A DNA stretch of 31,768 bases from Lawsonibacter hominis (lineage in GTDB: Bacteria > Bacillota > Clostridia > Oscillospirales > Oscillospiraceae), in assembly GCF_014287895.1 (NCBI RefSeq), contig NZ_JACOPP010000028.1:1-31768 (forward strand), read 5' to 3'. The position numbers and the translations under genes were made by a program. How positions within the stretch are numbered: the first letter of the stretch is position 1; every line of letters starts with the position of its first letter. A model generated the notes under the pieces. It ran no database searches. It was not told where the DNA came from and saw only the letters and a program-made list of their open reading frames with translations. Positions 15,786 through 22,856 of the stretch are shown here, piece by piece.

Positions 15786-16390
15786 GCTATACCGCTATCG
15801 TGGATTACGGCGTGGGCAACCTGAAAAGCGTTACCAACGCCATGCGCTACCTCGGCTTGGATACCTGCATCACCGGCGATGAGGCTGTGCTGGAGCGCGC
15901 CGACGCCATCATTCTGCCGGGTGTGGGCGCGTTTCCCGACGCGGCGGAACGCCTGCGCGGACCGGGCCTGGACCGGGTACTGGTCCGTCAGGCGGCGAAA
16001 AAGCCCATTTTGGGCATCTGTCTGGGCATGCAGCTTTTGTTCGACGTGGGGGAAGAGGTACGGGAATGCAGCGGCCTTGGTCTGGTCCATGGAAGCGTCC
16101 GGCGGATCAAGACGGACCGAAAGCTCCCCCATATCGGCTGGAACAGCCTGAGCCTCCAGAATCACTCTCCGCTGTTCCAGGGACTGGAGGAGGGCGCCTG
16201 GGTCTATTTCGTCCACAGTTTTTGCGGCGTGGCCGAGCATGAGACCGACGTGATCGCCCGGACGGAGTACGGCCCCTCGCTTGTGGCGGCGGTGAGCCAC
16301 GGCAATGTGTACGGCTGCCAGTTCCACCCGGAGAAAAGCGGGGAGGCGGGACTGCAGATTTTGCGGAATTTCGGAGGGTTGAACCGATGA
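15782..16390 (+). CDS. hisH: Imidazole glycerol phosphate synthase, glutaminase subunit
   Basis: Releases ammonia from glutamine and passes it to HisF. The 202 residues form a class I glutamine amidotransferase: oxyanion region YGVGNLKSV, nucleophile Cys80 in GICLGMQLLF, and catalytic His182 and Glu184 in QFHPEKSG. Length is normal. ATG 15782 overlaps the stop of the GNAT remnant, and its own stop overlaps hisA. It needs HisF as partner, encoded two genes on. Confidence 0.97.
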   Translation: MSYTAIVDYGVGNLKSVTNAMRYLGLDTCITGDEAVLERADAIILPGVGAFPDAAERLRGPGLDRVLVRQAAKKPILGICLGMQLLFDVGEEVRECSGLGLVHGSVRRIKTDRKLPHIGWNSLSLQNHSPLFQGLEEGAWVYFVHSFCGVAEHETDVIARTEYGPSLVAAVSHGNVYGCQFHPEKSGEAGLQILRNFGGLNR

Positions 16391-17109
16391 TCGTTTTACC
16401 GGCCATTGATTTGCAAGACGGTAAGGTCGTGCGGCTTTACAAAGGAGATTTTGATACCGTACATCCGGTGGCGGAGGATCCGCAGCGCACCGCCGCGGCC
16501 TTTGCCGATGCGGGCGCCCGGTATCTCCACATGGTGGATCTGGACGGGGCCAGGAGCGGCGAGCGGAAAAACGGCGCGATTGTCCGTGCCGTGGCGGAGC
16601 GTTCCGGCCTGCGGGTAGAGCTGGGAGGCGGCATGCGCTCCATGGCCGACCTGGAGGCGGCCGACGCCATGGGGGTGTCCCGTATGGTCATCGGCTCTGC
16701 CGCCGTCCGCGATCCGGCTTTCGTCCGCGCCGCCGTGGAACGTTATGGAGCGCGGATCGCCGTTGGGATCGACGCCCTGGACGGCATCGTCAAGACCGCC
16801 GGATGGGTAGAGTCCTCCGGGCTGGATTATTTGGAATTCGCCCGGTCTATGGAAGATATAGGTGTAAAGGTGATTATCTTTACAGATATTGCCACCGATG
16901 GAATGTTGACGGGCCCCTCCTTTGACCGGTTGGCGGCGCTGCAGAAGGCGGTCTCCTGCGATCTGGTGGCCAGCGGCGGCGTGACGGAGCTGGACGATAT
17001 CAAGCGACTGCGGGATATGGGCCTGTACGGGGCGATCATCGGCAAGGCTTATTATGCCGGGACCATCGATCTGGCGGCCGCGGTGGCGGCGGCCGGGGCA
17101 CAGACATGA
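16387..17109 (+). CDS. hisA: ProFAR isomerase (phosphoribosylformimino-5-aminoimidazole carboxamide ribotide isomerase)
   Basis: Amadori rearrangement of ProFAR to PRFAR on a TIM barrel. The 240 residues start with VLPAIDLQDGKVVRLYKGD (catalytic Asp8). They keep VELGGGMRSMADLEAA and, in the second half, FTDIATDGMLTGP with the second catalytic Asp. The internal twofold repeat is shared with HisF. ATG 16387 overlaps the hisH stop. Confidence 0.97.
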   Translation: MIVLPAIDLQDGKVVRLYKGDFDTVHPVAEDPQRTAAAFADAGARYLHMVDLDGARSGERKNGAIVRAVAERSGLRVELGGGMRSMADLEAADAMGVSRMVIGSAAVRDPAFVRAAVERYGARIAVGIDALDGIVKTAGWVESSGLDYLEFARSMEDIGVKVIIFTDIATDGMLTGPSFDRLAALQKAVSCDLVASGGVTELDDIKRLRDMGLYGAIIGKAYYAGTIDLAAAVAAAGAQT

Positions 17110-17154
17110 AAGGGACGCTTCCGGGCTTCGGCGGCGCGGAAAAGCCGGTCATGG

Positions 17155-17178
17155 CAGGGCCGCCGCGGCGCGGCCCTG
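17155..17178. repeat. 9-bp hairpin in the hisA-hisF gap
   Basis: CAGGGCCGC (17155-17163) pairs with GCGGCCCTG (17170-17178). It lies in the only sizeable gap (100 bases) between hisH and hisE, 32 bases before hisF. It may tune hisF translation or mark a spot where sequence was inserted. No T-run follows. Confidence 0.4.
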
Positions 17179-17209
17179 TGCAGAGCGGCCGGTATCGGGA
17201 GGGACGGTT

Positions 17210-17965
17210 ATGTTAGCAAAGCGGATCATTCCCTGCCTGGACGTGCGGGACGGCCGGGTGGTGAAAGGCGTCAATTTCGTCCACATCCGGGACGCGGGCG
17301 ATCCGGTAGCGCTGGCCCGATACTATTCCGACCAGGGGGCGGATGAGATCGTCTTTCTGGATATCACCGCCACCAGCGATGCGCGGGACACGGTGGCCGA
17401 CGTGGTGGAACGCACGGCGGAGCAGGTTTTCGTGCCGCTGACCGTGGGGGGCGGCATCCGCACCCTGGAGGGCTTCCGGCGGCTGCTGCGGGCGGGTGCG
17501 GATAAGATCAGCGTCAACTCCGCCGCGGTGGACGACCCCACGCTGATCGCCCGGGCCGCGGAGCGGTTCGGCTCTCAGTGCGTGGTGCTGGCCATCGACG
17601 CCAGAAGCCGTGGGGACGGCACGTACGAGGTGGTGGTCCACGGCGGGCGCAAGCCCACGGGACTGGACGCCGTGGCGTGGGCCCGCCGGGGGCAGGAACT
17701 GGGCGCCGGGGAGATCCTGCTCACCTCCATGGACGCCGACGGGACCAAGGCGGGCTTCGACCTGGCCATGACGGCGGCGGTCACCCGCGCGGTGGGGATC
17801 CCGGTCATCGCCTCCGGCGGCTGCGGGAGCCTGGCGCATTTCGCCCAGGTCTTCGAGGAGACCGGCTGCGACGCGGCGCTGGCGGCCTCCCTGTTCCACT
17901 TCGGGGCATTGACCGTGCCCCAGGTGAAGGATTTTCTGCGGACCAGAAACATACCGGTGAGGTGA
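17210..17965 (+). CDS. hisF: Imidazole glycerol phosphate synthase, cyclase subunit
   Basis: Uses ammonia from HisH to convert PRFAR to IGP and AICAR. The 251-residue TIM barrel starts MLAKRIIPCLDVRDGRVVKG with catalytic Asp11. It has VPLTVGGGIRTLE, KISVNSAAV, the second catalytic Asp in LLTSMDADGTKAGFD, and VIASGGCGSL. The ATG at 17210 is preceded by GGGAGGG. An upstream extension to 17054 would not be typical. Unlike the other his genes it is not overlapped by its predecessor. Confidence 0.97.
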   Translation: MLAKRIIPCLDVRDGRVVKGVNFVHIRDAGDPVALARYYSDQGADEIVFLDITATSDARDTVADVVERTAEQVFVPLTVGGGIRTLEGFRRLLRAGADKISVNSAAVDDPTLIARAAERFGSQCVVLAIDARSRGDGTYEVVVHGGRKPTGLDAVAWARRGQELGAGEILLTSMDADGTKAGFDLAMTAAVTRAVGIPVIASGGCGSLAHFAQVFEETGCDAALAASLFHFGALTVPQVKDFLRTRNIPVR

Positions 17966-17971
17966 AGGAAC

Positions 17972-18304
17972 ATGGCGTTTGATCTGGACCAGCTCTTTGT
18001 GAAATCCGATCTGATCCCTGTGATCATCCAGGAGGCGGACACCGGCGAGGTGCTCATGCTGGGCTTTACCAACCGGGAGGCGGTGGAGCTGACCCTGAAG
18101 ACCCATACCGCCTGGTTTTGGAGCCGCAGCCGCCGGGAGCTGTGGAACAAGGGGGGGACCTCCGGGCACTACCTGCACGTCAAACGGATGGCGACCGATT
18201 GTGATACGGATACCCTGCTCTATTTCTGCAAGCCGGACGGTCCCACCTGCCATACGGGCAGCCGCTCCTGCTTCTTCAACACGATTTGGGAGGAAACGAT
18301 ATGA
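17972..18304 (+). CDS. hisI: Phosphoribosyl-AMP cyclohydrolase
   Basis: Zinc enzyme opening the adenine ring of phosphoribosyl-AMP. The 110 residues carry the zinc and metal motifs LYFCKPDGPTCHTGSRSCFF and DCDTDTLL, and the substrate part SRSRRELWNKGGTSGH. It is a stand-alone HisI; the HisE activity is encoded by the next, overlapping gene rather than fused. The start at ATG 17972 follows GTGAAGGAAC. Confidence 0.96.
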   Translation: MAFDLDQLFVKSDLIPVIIQEADTGEVLMLGFTNREAVELTLKTHTAWFWSRSRRELWNKGGTSGHYLHVKRMATDCDTDTLLYFCKPDGPTCHTGSRSCFFNTIWEETI

Positions 18305-18630
18305 ACGACAGCGTACTGCAGGAGCTCTACCAGGTGGTCCTGGGCCGGAAGAGTACGCCCCGGGAGGGCTCATACACCTGCTATCTCTTTGACAAGGGCC
18401 TGGATAAGATCCTGAAAAAGGTGGGGGAGGAGTGCTCCGAGACTATCATCGCCGCGAAGAACGGCCGGCAGGAGGAGACGGTGGGGGAGATCTCCGACCT
18501 GATCTACCACCTGATGGTGATGATGGCCCAGCAGAACATCCCGCTGGAGGCGGTGCTGGAGGAACTCTCCCGGCGCAGTCAAAAAATCGGGAACCTGAAA
18601 CAAATGAAGTCGGTAGACCGGGAGACCTGA
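18301..18630 (+). CDS. hisE: Phosphoribosyl-ATP pyrophosphatase
   Basis: MazG-like all-alpha enzyme hydrolysing phosphoribosyl-ATP to phosphoribosyl-AMP. The 109 residues contain the metal-binding helix pair KKVGEECSETIIAAKN and EISDLIYHLMVMM, typical of HisE. ATG 18301 overlaps the hisI stop and has GGAGG within hisI as ribosome site. It is the last gene of the operon. No strong terminator follows; the next structure is an inverted repeat that I read as a regulatory site. Confidence 0.96.
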   Translation: MNDSVLQELYQVVLGRKSTPREGSYTCYLFDKGLDKILKKVGEECSETIIAAKNGRQEETVGEISDLIYHLMVMMAQQNIPLEAVLEELSRRSQKIGNLKQMKSVDRET

Positions 18631-18634
18631 AGAC

Positions 18635-18653
18635 TGTATTCTGGATCGATACA
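18635..18653. promoter_or_regulatory. Candidate upstream activating site, TGTA-N11-TACA
   Basis: ACTGTAT (18633-18639) and ATACAGT (18649-18655) form a perfect 7-bp inverted repeat with core TGTA-N11-TACA. Its centre is about 156 bases before the start predicted from the sigma-54 promoter, the usual distance for an enhancer. The same core overlaps the activator promoter at 22808-22826. A weaker half-matching copy, TGTA-N10-AACA, lies at 18669-18686. As a terminator of hisE it would be poor, because no T-run follows. Confidence 0.6.
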
Positions 18654-18772
18654 GTTGATATAAACAGATGTATAGACGATTAAACAATTTAAAGGGGAAG
18701 CGGCGGCCGGGCCGAGCGCCTAAGCGTACGGAAAGGCGGTCGGTTCGGGCGCGTTGATCCGATTCGTGCGGG

Positions 18773-18789
18773 TTGGCATGACTTTTGCT
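18773..18789 (+). promoter_or_regulatory. Sigma-54 (-24/-12) promoter of the PhlG-family hydrolase
   Basis: TTGGCATGACTTTTGCT matches the sigma-54 consensus YTGGCACGRNNNTTGCW at every fixed position but one (C to T). The GG and GC doublets are exactly 12 bases apart. Transcription should start near 18800, giving a leader of about 55 bases. A sigma-54 promoter obliges control by an AAA+ activator, and one is encoded at 21350-22786. Confidence 0.8.
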
Positions 18790-18854
18790 GCTTTATGGAA
18801 CCAGAAGACGCCGGACAGACCGGCGATGTTCCAGTATCAAAAGGAGTGATCGAA

Positions 18855-19673
18855 ATGGCCAAGAAAGTACCCGCTAACAACGAAGATAAGAAGCGCAGCT
18901 ACTACAAGTACTACCTGCAGGATTGTGCTGCCGGGGATCCGGAGCGCCACAAGCTGATCGACGCGGGCCCGGGAGATCCGGCCAACGCCCTGCACATCGA
19001 TAACCGAAACGACCTGTTCCTGCCCGGCGACCTTCCCGGTGAGTTCGGCTGGTTCCAGATGAGCGACGGCACCGGCCTGATCGCCAACAAGACCTTTTTC
19101 CCCGGCGTGGACGGCGTCATGTTCGACTGGTGGTTTGCCTGGCATCCCATTCACCGTCTGCGTTACGCCTGCTGGGATAACGAGGATCACTACGACGTCT
19201 ATCTGGACGATCCCGCCAAGGCGTTGGATCTGAGCAAGTCCATGCGGGAGCGCCACTGGGGCAGCATCCACAACATCTGGGAGGATATCGGGACCGGAAA
19301 GGCCGATCTGCTGCGCATCCACTTCCGCAAGCCCTCGGAGCTGGGCTATGACGAGTCCAAGGTGGATACCGAGGTGTGCAACGCACTGGTGTGCGCCAAC
19401 GTACAGGTCATCGGCGACGATACCATGCCCGACGTGCCGGTAGTCATGACCCATTTCCTGCGTCCCTGCGAGGGCGGCAGCATTTTGCGCTCCCGCTTCT
19501 GGTTCGGCTGGCAGATCATCGACGGCAAGGCCGTCAAGTGCATCCCCGACGGGGTTCAGATCCCCGCCCAGGCTATGGTCAACCTGCTGCACCACAACGT
19601 GAAGGAGTTTTCCAACCTGTCCCGCATCCTGCCCGCCCTCTACGCAGAGGAGAAGGATAACTGGCTGGACTGA
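18855..19673 (+). CDS. PhlG/phloretin hydrolase family C-C bond hydrolase
   Basis: The 272 residues resemble the DAPG-hydrolase (PhlG) family, which cleaves acyl groups from phloroglucinol rings. The gut member from Eubacterium ramulus splits phloretin into phloroglucinol and 3-(4-hydroxyphenyl)propionate. PhlG binds zinc through H129, E160, H270 and E274. Here H112 (NEDHYDVY) and E143 (NIWED) are also 31 apart, and H247 and E251 (HHNVKEF) are also four apart, so all four ligands appear present. There is no signal peptide, so it is cytoplasmic. ATG 18855 follows AAGGAG. It is monocistronic, with a sigma-54 promoter in front and a hairpin behind. The exact substrate is inferred; another acylphloroglucinol or polyphenol is possible. 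Confidence 0.8.
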   Translation: MAKKVPANNEDKKRSYYKYYLQDCAAGDPERHKLIDAGPGDPANALHIDNRNDLFLPGDLPGEFGWFQMSDGTGLIANKTFFPGVDGVMFDWWFAWHPIHRLRYACWDNEDHYDVYLDDPAKALDLSKSMRERHWGSIHNIWEDIGTGKADLLRIHFRKPSELGYDESKVDTEVCNALVCANVQVIGDDTMPDVPVVMTHFLRPCEGGSILRSRFWFGWQIIDGKAVKCIPDGVQIPAQAMVNLLHHNVKEFSNLSRILPALYAEEKDNWLD

Positions 19674-19691
19674 GCCGATTACAGCTCCCGG

Positions 19692-19721
19692 GAGAGCCGG
19701 CGCCGGAGGGCGCCGGCTCTC
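19692..19721 (+). terminator. 13-bp GC-rich hairpin after the hydrolase gene
   Basis: GAGAGCCGGCGCC (19692-19704) pairs perfectly with 19709-19721 across loop GGAG, 19 bases after the stop. The T-run is weak (CTCTCT), so termination may be imperfect. The following 150 bases to the convergent gene hold nothing I can name. Confidence 0.6.
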
Positions 19722-19870
19722 TCTGCCGAAAAGGACCGTGCAGAATTCGCGCCTGCAGGCGTGTGGAGGCGCGCCGAATGCGGACAGGACGTGCGCGCAG
19801 GACTGAGAAGCGTGCGTACCCGAGGCGATACGTCACGGAAGAGACCGCGCTGCTCCGGCCGCTGCGACGC

Positions 19871-20755
19871 TTACGGAGCCAGTGAGAGGAACACCCCGTT
19901 CAGGCGATTGGGCAGGGCGGCCTCAATGCGGGGGTGGAGAGCCTGTGCCGTATCCATGAAATAGTCCGCCGCCGGAGTCGGGAGACCGAGCCCGGCGCAC
20001 AGTCGGGCAGCTCCGTCCCGGAGGGCGGCGCGGGCCCGGTGGGGAGGGAGCGGCTCGAAGTATTCGCATAAACGGGTACGGCGCTGCGGTGTAATTTCCA
20101 GCTCCCTGGGGTCCTCCCCCAGCAGGGTCAGCCCCACGGCATTGGCGAGCACCGGCTCACAGAGGTTGACCAGCAGTCCGACGGGATCGGGGCAGCCGGC
20201 CGCCAGCAGGCGGCGGACCCGGGAGGGGGCAAAGGGACGCAGCAGGGCGTGCTCCATGCCCAGCCGATCCAGGTAAGCGAGGATATAGTCCACGCCCGGC
20301 AGCGCTTCCGGGACGGCACGGCAGAGCGGGTAGTCGATATCACAGGGGATGCAATGGGCGAAAAAGCGAAGATCATACCGCTGGAAAAAGGCGCCGATGC
20401 TGTCCAGCGTATCGGCCAGCGCGCGGTTTTTCAGATCCGGAGCAGAGTGGCGCACGGCCATCCAAAGGCGGCGCGCCTGCCGGCACTTCTGCTCCAGTAT
20501 GGCCTGTCCCTGCCGCAGGCCCGCTTCCAGATCGGCGTCTGCCAGCGGCTGGGACGCAGCCCCGCCCGCCTGAAACCAGACCTTCAGCGTATAGCACAGG
20601 GAGCAGAGCAATTCCCGTGCGGTGTCCTCCGGCAGGGAAGAACTGCCGCAGCCGGTGTAAAGCCCCGCCTGCCGCGCCAGAAGCGGCCAGAGTTTCTGGC
20701 GCAGCGCGGCCGCCTCTTCCGGAGAAAAGGCGCGCTCCGGCAGGCCGCCGCTCAA
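19871..20755 (-). CDS. Conserved protein of unknown function, DUF6179-like
   Basis: I recognise the pattern of the DUF6179 family, known only as a conserved Clostridia protein: FFAHCIPCDIDYPLC followed by GVDYILAYLDRLGMEH and NLCEPVLANAVGL. It is about 294 residues with no signal peptide or membrane segment, rich in Leu, Ala and Arg. The start is uncertain. TTG 20755 overlaps the preceding stop as TTGA and has GGGAG eight bases upstream; an in-frame GTG at 20794 would overlap the neighbour by 43 bases. It is coupled to the DUF6323-like gene and convergent with the hydrolase gene. The function is unknown. Confidence 0.65.
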   Translation of the reverse strand: MSGGLPERAFSPEEAAALRQKLWPLLARQAGLYTGCGSSSLPEDTARELLCSLCYTLKVWFQAGGAASQPLADADLEAGLRQGQAILEQKCRQARRLWMAVRHSAPDLKNRALADTLDSIGAFFQRYDLRFFAHCIPCDIDYPLCRAVPEALPGVDYILAYLDRLGMEHALLRPFAPSRVRRLLAAGCPDPVGLLVNLCEPVLANAVGLTLLGEDPRELEITPQRRTRLCEYFEPLPPHRARAALRDGAARLCAGLGLPTPAADYFMDTAQALHPRIEAALPNRLNGVFLSLAP

Positions 20756-21201
20756 GGCGCCGGCTCCCACCGCGCCTCCCGGTCCGGAACGCACAGTTCC
20801 TCCGGCGTCAGGCCGGCCAGAGCGTCCAGCGCGCCTTGGGCCCTGCCGTCAAAGCACTGGGCCATGGCGGCGATGAGTTCATCGTCTGGGATACGGTCAT
20901 GCGATTCCTGTTTGAAGTGGTAGAAGAGGGCCTGAAGCTGGGCCAGCGTGTCCGCGTAGTTTTCCTGGTCCAGATAGGGCGAGGCGCAAAAGGCGCGGAC
21001 CAGCTGTTTCAGTACGCCGCCCCCGAACTCCACCCGACCGGTATCGCGGAGCGCGGAGCGGCGGCATTCCGCCAGCATGCGCATCTGGACGGGCGAGAGG
21101 GACAGCCCCCAGCCGGCCGTCAGAGCGTTGCACTCCGCCAGCTCGGCCAGAGCGGCCTGCATTTGGTCTGGCTGCGGGATCAGGGCAGAAAGGTCATCCA
21201 T
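20752..21201 (-). CDS. Conserved protein of unknown function, DUF6323-like
   Basis: The 149 residues look mostly helical. The parts I associate with the DUF6323 family are DTGRVEFGGGVLKQLVRAFC, SPYLDQENYADTLAQLQ and FYHFKQES. That assignment is from memory of the family and needs a profile search. There are no membrane segments. ATG 21201 has AGGAGGG seven bases upstream. It forms a two-gene unit with the DUF6179-like gene, whose start overlaps its stop. A terminator separates it from the sigma-54 activator gene, so it is probably transcribed from its own promoter. Confidence 0.7.
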   Translation of the reverse strand: MDDLSALIPQPDQMQAALAELAECNALTAGWGLSLSPVQMRMLAECRRSALRDTGRVEFGGGVLKQLVRAFCASPYLDQENYADTLAQLQALFYHFKQESHDRIPDDELIAAMAQCFDGRAQGALDALAGLTPEELCVPDREARWEPAP

Positions 21202-21230
21202 CGTGCATCCCTCCTTGAAAAGATTCTTAG

Positions 21231-21259
21231 AGGATACACCTGCGGCGCTGGAACTGCAA
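21231..21259 (-). promoter_or_regulatory. Possible sigma-A promoter of the DUF6323/DUF6179 pair
   Basis: On the minus strand TTGCAG (plus 21254-21259), a 17-base spacer and TATCCT (plus 21231-21236) sit 30 bases before the start codon. Each box matches consensus at four positions only. I found no -24/-12 element here. Confidence 0.35.
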
Positions 21260-21308
21260 GACTTGAAATTTGGCCCGTTTTGTGGTAATATAACACTGCC
21301 AAAAGGAG

Positions 21309-21350
21309 AAAAAAGTCCTGCCGCAGCTTGTTCTGCGGCAGGACTTTTTT
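21309..21350 (-). terminator. Strong bidirectional terminator after the sigma-54 activator gene
   Basis: AAAAAAGTCCTGCCGCAG (21309-21326) pairs perfectly with CTGCGGCAGGACTTTTTT (21333-21350) across loop CTTGTT. It begins at the stop codon of the activator gene on the minus strand, and it ends in T-runs read either way. Confidence 0.9.
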
Positions 21351-22786
21351 CAGGAGCCTCTGCGCTGTACGGTGATGTTGTATTTTTTCAAACGCTTATA
21401 GAGGGTCGCGCGGGTGATGTGCAGCACGCGGGCGGCGGCGGACAGATTCCAATGCTGTTCCCGCAGGACGTTCAGCAGGGTCTCCCGCGCCTGCGCCTGC
21501 TCCGGATGGATGTGGACGTAAGGGGGAAAGGCGCTGTCGCCCGTGCCGGGGAAAAGCGGAGCCGCCAGAGAGCCGTCGGAGAAATAGCGGATCACGTCGT
21601 CGGTGCGGACCGGCCGGTCCGGGCAGGAGATCCCCAAACGCTGGATGATGTTGCGCAATTCGCGCACATTGCCGGGCCAGGCGTATTCGACCATGGCTTC
21701 CATGGCGGGGTCCGTGATGGCGATGGGCAGATTTTCCCGGCTGATAAAATGACTGACCAGCAGCGGGATGTCGTCGGGCCGCTCCCGCAGAGGCGGTATG
21801 CGGATCTCCACCGTGGACAGGCGGTAATACAGATCACGGCGGAAGCGGTTGTCCTTGCACTTTTGCAGCAGATCGGAGTTGGTGGAGGAGATGACCCGGG
21901 CTTCCAGCGGGATGGTCTTGATTCCACCGACCCGCTCGAATTCCCGCTCCTCCAGCACCCGCAGCAGCTTGCCCTGAAGGGCCACATCCATATCGCCGAT
22001 CTCGTCCAGCAGGATACTGCCGCCCCTGGCCGCTTCGAAGCGGCCCTTTTTCGGGGCGGTGGCGCCGGTGAACGCGCCCTTTTCGTAGCCGAAAAGCTCC
22101 GATTCCAGCAGCTGGTTGGGGATGGCGGTGCAGTTGATTTTGATGTAGGGGGATTGGATGCTCTTCATGCCGAAGGAGTGGATGGCGCTGGCCAGGATCT
22201 CCTTGCCGGTACCGCTTTCGCCCAGCAGCAGCACCGGATACGGGGCGGTGGCGGCCGCCTTGCACTCGTGGACTACGGCCCGAACCTTGGCGCTTTCGCC
22301 GATAAAGTCCTCAAACGTGTAGTTGCGCTGAAGGCGGGCCCGTATAAGATTTTCCGTCTCCACTTCGGCGATATCGCCCAGCTTGACCTCGGACAGGTGC
22401 TCGGCCAGGTCGCCCACCAGCTGCTGGCGGATATCGTTCATATTGGTGTAGCTCAGCACGCCCAGGGCCCCCACCACGCGGCCCTCCCAGAAGATGGGGT
22501 AGATGTTCTGCAGACAGCGGCGGCCCTGAACCACATAGAGCTTGTTTTTGACGGCCGTGCCGGTGCGCAGCACCTCCTCGAAGGGGGATACCTTATCGAA
22601 GGCGGTCACATGCTGGCCCAGCAGGCCGGAGCGGCGGGTCATGGTGAGCTGCGTGGCGCCGTTGCCGCAGTTGAGCACATAGCCGTCCTGATCCAGCAGG
22701 ATGCTGGAATCAAAGGCCACGTCCAGGAACTGTTCCAAAAGACCGCCCCGCTCCCGGAGCTGCTGGGGAGAGAGCTCGAAATGCAT
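21350..22786 (-). CDS. PAS-AAA+-Fis sigma-54-dependent transcriptional activator
   Basis: Enhancer-binding protein that remodels sigma-54 polymerase using ATP. The 478 residues comprise a PAS-like sensor (about 18-115), an AAA+ domain with Walker A GESGTGKE (189-196), a complete GAFTGA loop (237-242), Walker B SILLDEIGD (257-265) and the arginine-finger region RFRRDLYYRL. A Fis-type helix-turn-helix lies at about 435-475 (AARVLHITRATLYKRLKKY). There is no receiver domain, so it probably senses a small molecule directly. I chose ATG 22786 because AGGTGG lies six bases upstream; GTG 22804 is the alternative. The only sigma-54 promoter I found nearby is that of the PhlG-family gene, its likely target. 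Confidence 0.93.
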   Translation of the reverse strand: MHFELSPQQLRERGGLLEQFLDVAFDSSILLDQDGYVLNCGNGATQLTMTRRSGLLGQHVTAFDKVSPFEEVLRTGTAVKNKLYVVQGRRCLQNIYPIFWEGRVVGALGVLSYTNMNDIRQQLVGDLAEHLSEVKLGDIAEVETENLIRARLQRNYTFEDFIGESAKVRAVVHECKAAATAPYPVLLLGESGTGKEILASAIHSFGMKSIQSPYIKINCTAIPNQLLESELFGYEKGAFTGATAPKKGRFEAARGGSILLDEIGDMDVALQGKLLRVLEEREFERVGGIKTIPLEARVISSTNSDLLQKCKDNRFRRDLYYRLSTVEIRIPPLRERPDDIPLLVSHFISRENLPIAITDPAMEAMVEYAWPGNVRELRNIIQRLGISCPDRPVRTDDVIRYFSDGSLAAPLFPGTGDSAFPPYVHIHPEQAQARETLLNVLREQHWNLSAAARVLHITRATLYKRLKKYNITVQRRGS

Positions 22787-22802
22787 CCGACCACCTGCTT
22801 TC

Positions 22803-22847
22803 ACACTTGTACAGCTTGATTATACAGGTGTTGTGCCCAAGATGCAA
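22803..22847 (-). promoter_or_regulatory. Activator promoter with TGTA-N11-TACA operator over the -10 box
   Basis: On the minus strand TTGCAT (plus 22842-22847), 17 bases and a perfect TATAAT (plus 22819-22824) form a sigma-A promoter. The inverted repeat ACACTTGTA/TACAGGTGT (22803-22811 and 22823-22831, one mismatch, core TGTA-N11-TACA) covers the -10 box. Protein bound there would block transcription, which suggests self-repression by the activator. The same core is found upstream of the hydrolase gene. Confidence 0.65.
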
Positions 22848-22856
22848 GCGGCGGAT

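Noticed and set aside
18633..18655. Inverted repeat after hisE as a rho-independent terminator
   Set aside because: The stem is only seven base pairs, AT-rich and has no T-run. The matching site over the activator promoter supports a protein-binding role, although a 3'-end role cannot be fully excluded.
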